A program made the position numbers and the translations under genes. A stretch of DNA of 64,000 nt from Alicyclobacillus hesperidum (GTDB lineage Bacteria; Bacillota; Bacilli; Alicyclobacillales; Alicyclobacillaceae), in contig NZ_FNOJ01000007.1 in NCBI RefSeq assembly GCF_900107035.1, positions 1-64,000 of the forward strand, in the 5' to 3' direction. This document shows, in pieces, positions 7,724-16,764 of the stretch; position 1 is the first letter of the stretch; each line of letters begins with the position of its first letter. The notes below the pieces were generated by a model. The model did no database searches. It was given only the letters and a program-made list of their open reading frames with translations, and was not told the origin of the DNA.

Positions 7724-8866
7724 TCAGCCTGTGATCTGTGCAATCTGCGCCTGGCTTTTGGTATAGATATCGGCCGGCAGTGGCAGGAAGTGGACGGGTG
7801 TCAGGTAAGATGCTGCATTGCCTTTTCCGGGATCGATAGCCCATTTGAGAAACGCTTGTAACGCGTGGGCCGTCGTTGTCGATGGCTGTGTCTTTTTGAC
7901 AATCAAGTATTCAAAGTTGATGATGGGATACGAGCTCGCTCCTGGCTCGTCGATCAGCGAGACTCGCTCGTCGCTTGGCACCTGCTTCACGGCTGCAGCG
8001 GCGGCTTGGATATTTTGCGTCGTTGGTAGCACAAACTGTCCAGCGCGGTTTTGCAGTGCTGCATATGCAAGCCCCGCTTGCACGGCCTTGTCCAACCAGC
8101 TGATGCCGACATAACCAACGGCATACTTGGTTTTACTCAGAGCAGCGACGACACCGTCATTGCCCTTTGCGCCAATGGCCGAAGATAGCCCTGGCCACGA
8201 AATGGACGTGCCATAGCCATATTGCTGGCTCCAGCTTGCACTACCATGGCTGAGGTACTGCGTGAACAAGAAGGTATCGCCAGACCCGTCTGAGCGATAG
8301 ACCGGCTTAATCAACTGATGCGGCAGCGATATGCCTGGATTTAAAGCGCGAATCGCCTTGTCGTCCCAATAGGTGACTTTCCCTTCATAAATCTGGGCAA
8401 GCACAGCACCATTGAGATGGAGATGGCCTTTGACGCCTGGCAGGTTATACATCACCTGCTGCGCTGAAATGGCCACTGGAATGTTCAACATGCCGGGCGT
8501 TTGCGCCATTTGTGCGTCCGCCATGTATGCGTCCGAAGCGCCAATGTCTACCGTCCCGGCCGTAGCGTCGGAAATCCCAGTCCCACTGCCGGTAGAAGCC
8601 GCGGTCATCTGCACGTTCGGCTGCACCTTGTGATACGCTGGAATCCACTCGGTATTAAACAGAGGATACAGTAACGAGGAACCTGTCTCTGTAAGCGAGA
8701 TACTGCCTGCAGTCTTCGCGGCACCCGTGGTTGTCGCATTCTGTTCCGGATGCGCACTTACGTGAGCGGCATTATTTGTCGAGTTTCCCGTGCCGCACCC
8801 AGAGACCGCAAGCAATGCGGTGAGTACGGCGGCACCTGCGAACCATTTCGTATGATGTAAGATCAC
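7724..8866 (-). CDS. pstS: Phosphate-binding lipoprotein PstS
   Basis: A 380-aa extracytoplasmic phosphate receptor feeding PstCA. The signal peptide ends in a lipobox, LAVSGC, with Cys24 lipidated, followed by a Ser/Thr/Asn/Ala-rich tether to about residue 53. The binding domain opens with LTETGSSLLYPLF and has TAASTGSGTGISDATAGTVDIGASD, whose Ser/Thr/Gly residues bind the phosphate, and later KPVYRSDGSGDTFLFTQYL. It starts at GTG after GGGAGG. It is first in the operon, and a candidate PhoP box lies upstream (8925-8963), so induction by phosphate starvation is likely. Confidence 0.95.
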   Translation of the reverse strand: MILHHTKWFAGAAVLTALLAVSGCGTGNSTNNAAHVSAHPEQNATTTGAAKTAGSISLTETGSSLLYPLFNTEWIPAYHKVQPNVQMTAASTGSGTGISDATAGTVDIGASDAYMADAQMAQTPGMLNIPVAISAQQVMYNLPGVKGHLHLNGAVLAQIYEGKVTYWDDKAIRALNPGISLPHQLIKPVYRSDGSGDTFLFTQYLSHGSASWSQQYGYGTSISWPGLSSAIGAKGNDGVVAALSKTKYAVGYVGISWLDKAVQAGLAYAALQNRAGQFVLPTTQNIQAAAAAVKQVPSDERVSLIDEPGASSYPIINFEYLIVKKTQPSTTTAHALQAFLKWAIDPGKGNAASYLTPVHFLPLPADIYTKSQAQIAQITG

Positions 8867-8924
8867 AAAGATCGTCCTCCCTTAGGTCGGTTGTGTGCGT
8901 AAGCATGGCCAACGACTCAAAGGA

Positions 8925-8963
8925 TAGCAACGCTCTGTGAACTTGCGGTGGAAGGTTCGTTAA
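8925..8963 (-). promoter_or_regulatory. Candidate PhoP (Pho box) direct repeats upstream of pstS
   Basis: On the minus strand four TT-starting hexamers follow each other at 10-12 base steps: TTAACG (8963-8958), TTCCAC (8953-8948), TTCACA (8941-8936) and TTGCTA (8930-8925). Bacillus PhoP boxes are TT(A/T)A(C/T)A-like hexamers at about 11-base periodicity. Two hexamers match well and two weakly. The array lies 59-97 bases before the pstS start. Confidence 0.4.
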
Positions 8964-8999
8964 GGGATCGTGAAAATCGACAACTTTCGTCTTTACAAT

Positions 9000-10253
9000 C
9001 TACAACAACTCGTCGCCAGCGTCCGATTGACGTTCCAATTCCAGAAGCTTGGCCACCCATCCTGTCGACGTCGCTTGCAACAAAATCGTCGACAAAATCG
9101 CTAGAAAGGTGACTGCCATGAGGTCGCGCGCATGCGGTACACCAGCGGCGGCGGCTGATGTGACCAACGCGGCCGGTATCACGCCAGTCTCACGTACCCA
9201 CATCATCAAAATGATCTCCCGCGCGGACCATTTCGCAAAGCGGTCGCCCGGTACACATGCGAGCACCGTAAGCGGCCGTGCGATGAACATGAGAGCGGCT
9301 GCGATCGCAAGACCAACGCCCAGATCGCGCCCCAACGCCGAAAACTGCACTTGTGCGCCAAGCAGCGTAAAGATCAACATGCGCAGCAATGCCGTCGGCA
9401 GTGCAACATGTGCCAATTCAGCGAATTGAACCTGCGATCGCGCCATGCCGAACACGCCTGGGCTGCCAAATATTGCCCCACTCGCGAACGCGCTCATGAG
9501 ACCACTGCCACCAAGATCAACTGCGAGAGCGTAACTGCCAAGCGCGATGGCGATGGCCACGACGCTTGTGTGCAGACGCAGCCAGGCGGGGCCGTTTTCC
9601 GATGTCAGCCATGCTCCAAGCAAGCCAAAAACAGTTCCCATGGCAAGACCAATGCCGGCTTCTCGCCCAAACATAGCAAAGGCAGACGCCAAATGCAGGG
9701 ACTGTTGCGCCTTGACCGATGTGAGCACGACGGCAAACAAGACCGAGGCCGTTGCGTCGTTGACCGCGCTCTCCGCTTCGAGAGCCTGCTGTAAGCGTTG
9801 GCGAATGGGTGTCCGTGCAAAGACAGGGATCAATGTCGCTGGATCTGTCGAGGCGATAATCGAACCAAGTAGTAGACACCAGAGAAATGAAAAGTGAAAC
9901 AGCCACATTGCGATCAAGGCGACGACAAGTGCCGTGATAAGCACACCGAGGGTAGCCAACAGACTGATGGTCAACGCCGCCCGGCGCAGAAGCCTCAGAT
10001 TCATCTGGCATCCGCCCTCGAATAACAACAGCGCTGCCCCGGTGTACACCGCAAACTGACTCGCCCCGGAGCCACCTGCCACGTGCAGCACGTGAAAACC
10101 TGCCGGTCCAAGTGCGATACCGAGAACGACAAATGCCGCCACATCGGGGATGCGCGGCCGTTCCGTAAGCCTGCTGATGACGGCGCCAAGTAAGGCGACG
10201 AGGGCGATGATCAGCATGGCGTCCTGCCAATTGGCGAGATTGAGCACAAGCAT
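9000..10253 (-). CDS. CPA1-type Na+(K+)/H+ antiporter
   Basis: A 417-aa integral membrane protein with about 12 hydrophobic segments, from the NhaP/KefB-like cation:proton antiporter group. The conserved ion path shows as STDPATLIPVF in one half-helix and ESAVNDATASVLF in the next, the usual Asp-containing pair. It exchanges monovalent cations for protons for pH or ion homeostasis. The ATG at 10253 has AAAGGGGGG directly before it; a TTG at 10286 would overlap the menH stop. It is the last gene of the menaquinone run and may be co-transcribed, since only 23 bases separate it from menH. The ion exported is not predictable. Confidence 0.85.
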   Translation of the reverse strand: MLVLNLANWQDAMLIIALVALLGAVISRLTERPRIPDVAAFVVLGIALGPAGFHVLHVAGGSGASQFAVYTGAALLLFEGGCQMNLRLLRRAALTISLLATLGVLITALVVALIAMWLFHFSFLWCLLLGSIIASTDPATLIPVFARTPIRQRLQQALEAESAVNDATASVLFAVVLTSVKAQQSLHLASAFAMFGREAGIGLAMGTVFGLLGAWLTSENGPAWLRLHTSVVAIAIALGSYALAVDLGGSGLMSAFASGAIFGSPGVFGMARSQVQFAELAHVALPTALLRMLIFTLLGAQVQFSALGRDLGVGLAIAAALMFIARPLTVLACVPGDRFAKWSAREIILMMWVRETGVIPAALVTSAAAAGVPHARDLMAVTFLAILSTILLQATSTGWVAKLLELERQSDAGDELL

Positions 10254-10276
10254 CCCCCCTTTCACACTTCGGCGAG

Positions 10277-11086
10277 CTAAAAGCAAGTCTCGACAGCCGC
10301 GGCAAAAGCGTCGGGTTGCTCCAAGTGCGGCGTATGCCCCGCTTCCTCAATCACGACATGACGAGCGGCTTTCATTTCCCGAGCCATCTGAGCATTGATA
10401 GCCGTGAACTTCGCATCCAACTCCCCGGTGACAAGCAGCGTTGGCATTGTCAGCGTACCAAGCTGGTCCCAGTTCGATGGCTGCGCTCCAGTGCCAATGC
10501 CACGCAGACTTTGCGCATAGCCAAACGCCGTTCCCTGTTCACGGATCTCCCGTTGCCGCATGCGTACACCTTCCGGCAAGGCACTGTGTGTCGAAAAAAG
10601 AGGTATCTTCTCCCAGCGCTCAATAAAAGCAGAAAGGCCAATATCCTCAATTTCACCGGCCAGTCGCTCGTCTGCTTCTCTGCGCAGAGCCCGCTCCGAC
10701 GGGGTCGCGAGCCCGGGAGACGCGCTCTCGAGGATGAGCTGTGAAACATATTCAGGATACTGAACGGCAAAGGAAAGGGCAATTCTTCCCCCCATCGAGT
10801 AACCCAGCACGTGTGCTCGCGAAAAACTCAAAGTGTCAAGAAGAGCCGCGAGATCGGCCACTTGTTCAGCCATCCGATAGCGTTCAACGCTGGCAGGCGC
10901 CGCAGTTCGCCCGTGCCCCAGCAAATCGGGGGCTAGCACGGTCCAGCGTCGCGCCCAATTCGCGAAAAACGGTGCAAAGACGTCGCCACTGCCAGTGAAA
11001 CCGTGTAACAGCAACAAACACTCCTCACCATCGCCGGCCTGAAGTACGGAATACGAAACGCCGCGCACTTGCACAGTTCGTCTCAT
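10277..11086 (-). CDS. menH: MenH-like alpha/beta hydrolase (SHCHC synthase)
   Basis: A 269-aa alpha/beta hydrolase, expected to eliminate pyruvate from SEPHCHC to give SHCHC in menaquinone synthesis. HGFTGSGDVF forms the oxyanion region, GYSMGGRIAL carries the nucleophile Ser, TGELDAKF the acid Asp and AGHTPHLEQPDAF the catalytic His. The coupling to menD (ATGA overlap) is what makes MenH more likely than a generic hydrolase. Length matches MenH proteins. Confidence 0.88.
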   Translation of the reverse strand: MRRTVQVRGVSYSVLQAGDGEECLLLLHGFTGSGDVFAPFFANWARRWTVLAPDLLGHGRTAAPASVERYRMAEQVADLAALLDTLSFSRAHVLGYSMGGRIALSFAVQYPEYVSQLILESASPGLATPSERALRREADERLAGEIEDIGLSAFIERWEKIPLFSTHSALPEGVRMRQREIREQGTAFGYAQSLRGIGTGAQPSNWDQLGTLTMPTLLVTGELDAKFTAINAQMAREMKAARHVVIEEAGHTPHLEQPDAFAAAVETCF

Positions 11087-12786
11087 TGCGCCATCCCTCG
11101 CTCTAGTTCATGCCGCAATTCGGCAAAGAGGCGTTTGTATACGTGTGTGCTCGCTTCGTTGGCAAATGTGGCTTGCACGACGGTCAACTCGGCATCGTGT
11201 ATGCCTTTGCGCACCGCCTGCATCAAAGCCTGCACACCTTCCACCTCGACATGTCGCCCGCCAAACGCCTCGATGATGTGCTGGAACTCCAGGCCATGCG
11301 GCGTCGTGAAGTGGTGCAATGTGTCTGGCCGCGACGCTTGCGACAAATGCTGAAAAATGCCGCCACCATCGTTGTGAATGAGGACGATGACAAGTGGTAC
11401 CCCGAATCGCTTGGCCGCGAGGAGTCCGTTCGTGTCGTGATAAAACGACACATCACCAATACACAGTACTGTAGACTGACCTGACGCCAACGCCTCGCCA
11501 AAGGCTGTCGACGTTAGACCATCGATCCCGCTGGCACCGCGATTGCCATCGACGATGACGCCCGATTGCGGCCTGACCAAGGCGTCGGCGTCGCGAATCG
11601 GCCGACTGTTGCCGATGAATAACCGCTCCCCACTGTGCAACGCCGCGACCGTTGCCCGTACCGCCGCACCCTCAAACCAGTGATCGGCGCAAAAGCGTTC
11701 GATGAACCGCCTCGCTAAATCGTCCGCATGCCGCCAAGCCGCCATGTAGGCTTGCGCGGAAGTCGTCAACGTGGCTATGAGATGGCTTAGCCCGAACTCG
11801 ACGCCGCCAGCGATGACGTCGCTGGCAATGCCTAACGCATCGCGATAAAGCGGCGTTTCGTCGCAGACAAATACGCGCGCACGGCTTTTCACCAGCCACG
11901 ATGCCAACGCCTTCGAGGTCGGCTCGGCGCCAAAGCGCAGCACCAAGTCTGGAGGCGCCATCACATCGGGTGCAGCCTGCAAAATGGCATCGTAGTGCTG
12001 GACAGCCTGTGACGATCCCGCAACCGGCGAAATGATATCCGCCAGAATCGGAAGACCGGTTCGTTCTGCGAATGCAACAACCGCCTTGGCAAGGTTTGCA
12101 TCGCGTTCAGGACCGAACACGACGAGTGGGCGTTGTGCACTTGCCAAGGCTTCCTGCAAACGTTTGAACCGCGAGCCAGCAAACGATCCTGATGGCCCCA
12201 TCTGCGTCGCAGGTGGGGCGAGGTTTACAAGCTCTGGCACCTCATCCCGGCGCGGTGGCACGAGGGGTTCCACAAACGGGTAATTCAAATGGACGGGTCC
12301 CGCTGGACTTGAAGCAGCCAACGTGGCACCACGCACAGCCATCGCCTGTGCATGCCGGGCGCATTGCACGGTGCCATCAGGGATCGGCAATTCATAAAAC
12401 CACTTGACGTGATCGCCAAACATACCCAGTTGGCGAATGGCCTGATTGGCTCCTACCTCGCGCAATTGCGGCGGGCGATCGGCCGTAATCGCGATGAGCG
12501 GAACGCGCGACATGTAAGCCTCCACAATGGCTGGATAGTAATTGGCAGCGGCGGTCCCAGACGTGCAGACAAGCGCCACCGGGCGCCCTCCGCCTTTTGC
12601 GAGGCCAAGGGCGAAATAGGCAGCAGACCGCTCGTCGAGATGGGAAAGCAACTCAATCTGCGGGTGTTCCGCAAAGGCCATGAGCAACGGCGTGTTCCGA
12701 GAACCGGGCGAAGCGACCACCTGGCGTACGCCTGTTGCGGCGAGCCCATCGACAAATGCGTGCACAGGCCACAAGGTCATGTTCAC
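11083..12786 (-). CDS. menD: SEPHCHC synthase MenD
   Basis: A 567-aa thiamin diphosphate enzyme that joins isochorismate and 2-oxoglutarate. The N-terminal Pyr domain has VVASPGSRNTPLL, and the C-terminal PP domain has VIVDGNRGASGIDG and the ThDP/Mg motif CIGDVSFYHDTNGLL, ending near N of IHNDGGGIF. The start is GTG (GTG-AAC-ATG) overlapping the menF stop as GTGA, with GAGGGGG 7 bases upstream. It is the middle gene of menF-menD-menH and full length for the family. Confidence 0.96.
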   Translation of the reverse strand: MNMTLWPVHAFVDGLAATGVRQVVASPGSRNTPLLMAFAEHPQIELLSHLDERSAAYFALGLAKGGGRPVALVCTSGTAAANYYPAIVEAYMSRVPLIAITADRPPQLREVGANQAIRQLGMFGDHVKWFYELPIPDGTVQCARHAQAMAVRGATLAASSPAGPVHLNYPFVEPLVPPRRDEVPELVNLAPPATQMGPSGSFAGSRFKRLQEALASAQRPLVVFGPERDANLAKAVVAFAERTGLPILADIISPVAGSSQAVQHYDAILQAAPDVMAPPDLVLRFGAEPTSKALASWLVKSRARVFVCDETPLYRDALGIASDVIAGGVEFGLSHLIATLTTSAQAYMAAWRHADDLARRFIERFCADHWFEGAAVRATVAALHSGERLFIGNSRPIRDADALVRPQSGVIVDGNRGASGIDGLTSTAFGEALASGQSTVLCIGDVSFYHDTNGLLAAKRFGVPLVIVLIHNDGGGIFQHLSQASRPDTLHHFTTPHGLEFQHIIEAFGGRHVEVEGVQALMQAVRKGIHDAELTVVQATFANEASTHVYKRLFAELRHELERGMAQ

Positions 12787-14156
12787 GTTGCGTCCCCCTC
12801 ACGAAAATCCCCCAGCGCCGTTCGCATCGGTGCGAGCTTCCACTCGCTTTCTTCCCACTCCGTTGCGGCGTCTGATCCGGCAACGATACCACATCCCGCA
12901 AACATGCACGCATGTGGGTAATGGATGAATGCCGATCGCAGCGAAACATTGATTTGTCCATTGCCATCGCCGTCCATCCAGCCGAATCCTCCAGTGTAAT
13001 ACCCGCGTGGCCAACCTTCGTGGGCCTTGATGAACGAAATCGCGGCCGCATCCGGCACCCCCGCGACAGCGGGTGTCGGGTGTAAAGAAATCGCTGCATC
13101 GAGTAGACTACACCCTTCGCGCAACTGCCCTTCCACCTTAGTGTACAGATGTTGCACATTTGTCAACTGGCGAATGCCAGGTTCCTTTGGCCAAGTGAGT
13201 TGTTCAGCAACACTGGCCAAGCGATGGGTGACCGAGTGCACGACCGCCTCGTGTTCCGCGCGATTCTTTGCACTCGTTTGCAACTGCAAGCAAAGATTCC
13301 GGTCTTCTTCTTTGTCGCGTCCGCGGCGCGCCGAGCCAGCCAAGCAGTCAACCGACAAAGTCCTCTCTTCTACGCGAACCAGTTCCTCTGGACTGGCCGC
13401 AAGTAACCACCTGTCCTGCCACTTCATGGCAAAGATGTGACTATCGCGATAAGTGCTCAAAAGCTGTTGCAGCGCTTCTGGCAGCGGCCGGTTGACCGAC
13501 GCAAACGCCCGGCGCGCCAAGACGACTTTGCTCAGCTTTCCCGCCGCGATTTCGCGCAACGCCCGCTCAACTTTATCCGCCCAAGCAGTGTTTTCTAAAG
13601 CTGCCGCAAATACTGGATGCGCTCCTGGCTCATGCTCACTCGCTGCAAAAGCATCAAGAAGATCCGCAACCTCTGTGCGAACGTCATGCTCGTCGAGGGC
13701 GGGCGAGGCGATGTAGAACACCTCCACCGCATCTGTTCCCAGCTGTTTGCGCAACGTCAGCTTTGGCACAAACCAAATCGCCTTCGGCCAGGCGGACCAC
13801 ATCCCGAACGCGGGCTCTGTGAAGTCAAACGCAAATGCGCCATAACAGCGGACGCCTTTGGGAAGTGCAAGTTCAGACAACCGCGTCCTGGAGCGTTCAA
13901 GCGCATCCTCTTCAGACTCCAAAATTTGCTTGTAGACGCCAATGCCAAGCGTCTCAGCATCAGCATTATGCGGCAGCGAGTACACGGCGGGCTCGAGTGT
14001 ATGCCAATTTGTGAGCGACGCAAGCGGCTCTTGGAATTTGATCGTCGTGCGAATGCAATGAAAGCCCTGTTCGTCCGCGGGAGGCATCCTTGTATAAGCC
14101 TGCGCGATGGCGTCCACCAGGTGTTCCCATACCGTCTCTTTCGCCGAAGTCAGCAT
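12783..14156 (-). CDS. menF: Isochorismate synthase MenF
   Basis: A 457-aa chorismate-utilising enzyme committing chorismate to menaquinone. The C-terminal chorismate-binding domain (about 190-450) contains AASPEELVRVEERTLSVDCL, AGSARRGRD, the EHEAVVHSV helix, LHPTPAVAGVP and YTGGFGWMDGDGNG, all family landmarks. The ATG at 14156 overlaps the menE stop by 7 bases and begins the conserved protein. An in-frame extension to 14360 would read through menE coding sequence with unlikely composition, so it is excluded. It is translationally linked to menE upstream and menD downstream. Confidence 0.94.
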   Translation of the reverse strand: MLTSAKETVWEHLVDAIAQAYTRMPPADEQGFHCIRTTIKFQEPLASLTNWHTLEPAVYSLPHNADAETLGIGVYKQILESEEDALERSRTRLSELALPKGVRCYGAFAFDFTEPAFGMWSAWPKAIWFVPKLTLRKQLGTDAVEVFYIASPALDEHDVRTEVADLLDAFAASEHEPGAHPVFAAALENTAWADKVERALREIAAGKLSKVVLARRAFASVNRPLPEALQQLLSTYRDSHIFAMKWQDRWLLAASPEELVRVEERTLSVDCLAGSARRGRDKEEDRNLCLQLQTSAKNRAEHEAVVHSVTHRLASVAEQLTWPKEPGIRQLTNVQHLYTKVEGQLREGCSLLDAAISLHPTPAVAGVPDAAAISFIKAHEGWPRGYYTGGFGWMDGDGNGQINVSLRSAFIHYPHACMFAGCGIVAGSDAATEWEESEWKLAPMRTALGDFREGDAT

Positions 14157-15673
14157 CGCGTTTTCACCCACTCCCTCAATTCCCGTCTCAACAGTTTGCC
14201 CGACGCGTTGCGCGGCAACGATGACACAGCATAAAAAGCCTGCGGAATCTTGTAGTGCGCCAATAGCTCGCGCAAACGGGTTCGCCACTGCGCCAGTGTC
14301 TCGTCGGTCAACTCGACACCGTCTTTGAGCACGACAAAGGCCACAGGAACCTGGCCCCATGTTGCATTCGCTTGCGCAACTACGCCCGCGTCCTGTACGC
14401 CTGCCAACCTCATTAAGGCGGACTCAACCTCCGCCGGATACACGTTCTCGCCACCCGAAACAATGAGATCTGTACGCCTGTCCAACACATATAAGAAACC
14501 GTCGTCGTCGAACACGCCAATGTCGCCAGTGTGCAACCAACCGTCTCGGAACGCATGCTCTGTGGCCATTGGTTGATTGAAATAACCGGCAATGACCGTG
14601 GGACTTTGCACTAGAATTTCGCCCTCGACGCGCGGCATAGATGTTGGCCCGTCAGGACTGTCAATGGCAAGTCGCACATTGGCTAGAGGCTTTCCCGAAC
14701 TTCCTACCTTCGCCAGCGCATCGTCCGCCATCAACGTGGCGACCTGTGTGTTCGATTCTGTCAGTCCATAGCTTTGATTGATGGGAATGCCCAGGGCCAA
14801 CGCTCGCTCCAACAGCGGCTTGGGTGCCGGACCGCCGCCAAGCAGAACCGCACGCAACGTATCTGGATATGGATCGCTTCGCTTGTCTAGAAGCCTTGCC
14901 AACATCGCAGGCACGAGGGAGACCAATGTTATTCCTTCGTACGCCAAGGCCTTGTCCACGCGCTCGACGTCAAAACCATTATGGGCCACGACAGTCGTCC
15001 CATAAATGAGGCTACGCAATAATACGCCCATGCCACCTACGTGAAACAGTGGCATCGGCACCAACCAACGCTCATCGAGCCGCAACCCGAGTTGCAGCAC
15101 AGAGCCCATAGCGCTCCACCAGTGATTTTGATATGTAATGACAGCGCCCTTCGGCCTGCCCGTCGTTCCACTCGTATAGACGATACAATGCGGCGCAGTC
15201 AAGTCGATATCCGCTTTGAACACGTCGAGTGCACGACCGCCTTTCGTCTGCAGTTCGGCGAACTCGATCACGCCTGCAGGAAAGCGGTAGCTTTGATTCA
15301 CTTCTTGTGCCAACGACATGGTCTGTGCATCACAAATCAACAACTGCGCATCACAGTCCTCTACCTGATAGGCAAGCTCAGGTGCGGACAAGCGCCAGTT
15401 GAGCGGCACCAAGATGGCCCCTAGCTGTATCAACGCGTGTAGCACTATCGTGTGCGCATAGCTGTCCTTGAGCAGGACGGCGGCGCGTTGACCCGCGTAG
15501 AGCCCCTGATCATAAAGCGATGCCGCGCAGGATAACGCGGCATACAATAATTCTTCGTAGTTTAAAACGCCATTTGCCGTTTCGATGGCCGGGTGCAAAG
15601 GACGTCGCAACGCTTGCGCCTGCAACCAATCGGGCAAACGGCGAACCGGCTCCTGTGACCATGCATTTGTCAT
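14150..15673 (-). CDS. menE: o-Succinylbenzoate--CoA ligase MenE
   Basis: A 507-aa adenylate-forming ligase activating o-succinylbenzoate with ATP and CoA. The A3 P-loop is YTSGTTGRPKG, A5 is QSYGLTESN, A7/A8 are WLHTGDIGVFDDDGFLYV and DRRTDLIVSGGENVYPAEVE, and the C-terminal catalytic Lys lies in LPRNASGKLLRREL. The ATG at 15673 follows GGGGGTGG and starts the family-like N terminus; the open frame extends 39 codons further upstream but those residues overlap the intergenic region. It lies between menB (40 bases upstream) and menF. The enzyme making its substrate (MenC) is not in the window. Confidence 0.92.
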   Translation of the reverse strand: MTNAWSQEPVRRLPDWLQAQALRRPLHPAIETANGVLNYEELLYAALSCAASLYDQGLYAGQRAAVLLKDSYAHTIVLHALIQLGAILVPLNWRLSAPELAYQVEDCDAQLLICDAQTMSLAQEVNQSYRFPAGVIEFAELQTKGGRALDVFKADIDLTAPHCIVYTSGTTGRPKGAVITYQNHWWSAMGSVLQLGLRLDERWLVPMPLFHVGGMGVLLRSLIYGTTVVAHNGFDVERVDKALAYEGITLVSLVPAMLARLLDKRSDPYPDTLRAVLLGGGPAPKPLLERALALGIPINQSYGLTESNTQVATLMADDALAKVGSSGKPLANVRLAIDSPDGPTSMPRVEGEILVQSPTVIAGYFNQPMATEHAFRDGWLHTGDIGVFDDDGFLYVLDRRTDLIVSGGENVYPAEVESALMRLAGVQDAGVVAQANATWGQVPVAFVVLKDGVELTDETLAQWRTRLRELLAHYKIPQAFYAVSSLPRNASGKLLRRELREWVKTRC

Positions 15674-15713
15674 GCAGCATTCCACCCCCGTGTCTAAAGT
15701 GGTTGTGGAACAA

Positions 15714-16532
15714 TCAGGGCAATCTCCCGAACTTCCCGAAGTCTGGTTTGCGCTTCTCAAGGAACGCGTTCTTTCCTTCTTTGGCTTCATCAGTCATATA
15801 GAACAACATGGTCGCGTCTCCAGCAAGTTGCTGCAATCCAGCAGCGCCGTCGGTATCTGCGTTAAATGCCGCCTTGAGGAAGCGAATGGCAATCGGGCTC
15901 TTTTCGAGAATTTCCTTTGCCCATTGAATGCTTTCTTCTTCGAGTCGATCAAGCGGCACGACCGCGTTAATAAGTCCCATTTGCAAGGCTTCCTGGGCGT
16001 TGTACTGACGGCAGAGGAACCAAATTTCCTTTGCTTTCTTTTGCCCAACCAACCGTGAGAGCAAAGCGATGCCATAACCCGCGTCAAAGCTACCGACCTT
16101 CGGCCCTGTTTGTCCAAATACGGCATTCTCGGCCGCAATCGTCAAATCACAGCAAACGTGCAGGACGTGTCCACCGCCAATCGCATAACCGGCAACAGCG
16201 GCAATCACTGGCTTGGGCAATTGACGAATGAGCCGCTGTAAATCGAGCACATTGAGACGAGGGATTTGATCTCCCCCGACGTAGCCGCCATGCCCACGCA
16301 CGCGTTGATCTCCCCCGGAGCAAAAAGCGAGATTGCCCTGGCCGCGCATAATGACGACACCGGTCGATGCATCGTCGCGGATGTGCTGAAAGGCATCAAT
16401 CATCTCTGCAACCGTTTCGGGGCGAAACGCATTATGCACCTCAGGTCGGTTGATGGTCACACGGGCAATGCCCTCCGCGCGTTCGTAAATGATGTCGGTA
16501 TATTCCTTCACTCGCTCCCACTGCATGGTCAT
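15714..16532 (-). CDS. menB: 1,4-Dihydroxy-2-naphthoyl-CoA synthase MenB
   Basis: A 272-aa crotonase-fold enzyme closing the naphthoate ring from OSB-CoA. It has the MenB signatures [14 protein letters not shown] (oxyanion and substrate loop), [14 protein letters not shown] and [19 protein letters not shown], which holds the conserved Asp. AGGAGG sits 9 bases before the ATG. It is the first gene of the minus-strand men run B-E-F-D-H, divergent from menA, with a 232-base promoter region between them. Confidence 0.97.
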   Translation of the reverse strand: MTMQWERVKEYTDIIYERAEGIARVTINRPEVHNAFRPETVAEMIDAFQHIRDDASTGVVIMRGQGNLAFCSGGDQRVRGHGGYVGGDQIPRLNVLDLQRLIRQLPKPVIAAVAGYAIGGGHVLHVCCDLTIAAENAVFGQTGPKVGSFDAGYGIALLSRLVGQKKAKEIWFLCRQYNAQEALQMGLINAVVPLDRLEEESIQWAKEILEKSPIAIRFLKAAFNADTDGAAGLQQLAGDATMLFYMTDEAKEGKNAFLEKRKPDFGKFGRLP

Positions 16533-16764
16533 TTCGGAAGGCCTCCTGATTCCGAGTCAGATGTCGAATGTTCGCGAGAACATTATAGAACTTGTCCAAT
16601 AGAGAAGCAAAAACGCAACCCCTCGGAACCCCCGGCAAGAAACGGATTTGCCGGTCTCGCATGCACATGCTAGGATTACGAATGGATTCCTAGAACGTAT
16701 AGAGTTCTGTTTGAAATATCGCCGTGTGCGATCTGCGCGGCTTGGGAAACGAGGTGCTTAGCAC

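Noticed and set aside
9517-10350. 277-codon minus-strand frame inside the antiporter gene
   Set aside because: Arg/Cys-rich shadow frame of the antiporter with no recognisable domain.
14157-14360. N-terminal extension of MenF
   Set aside because: It runs through menE coding sequence; the ATG at 14156 begins the conserved protein and overlaps the menE stop.
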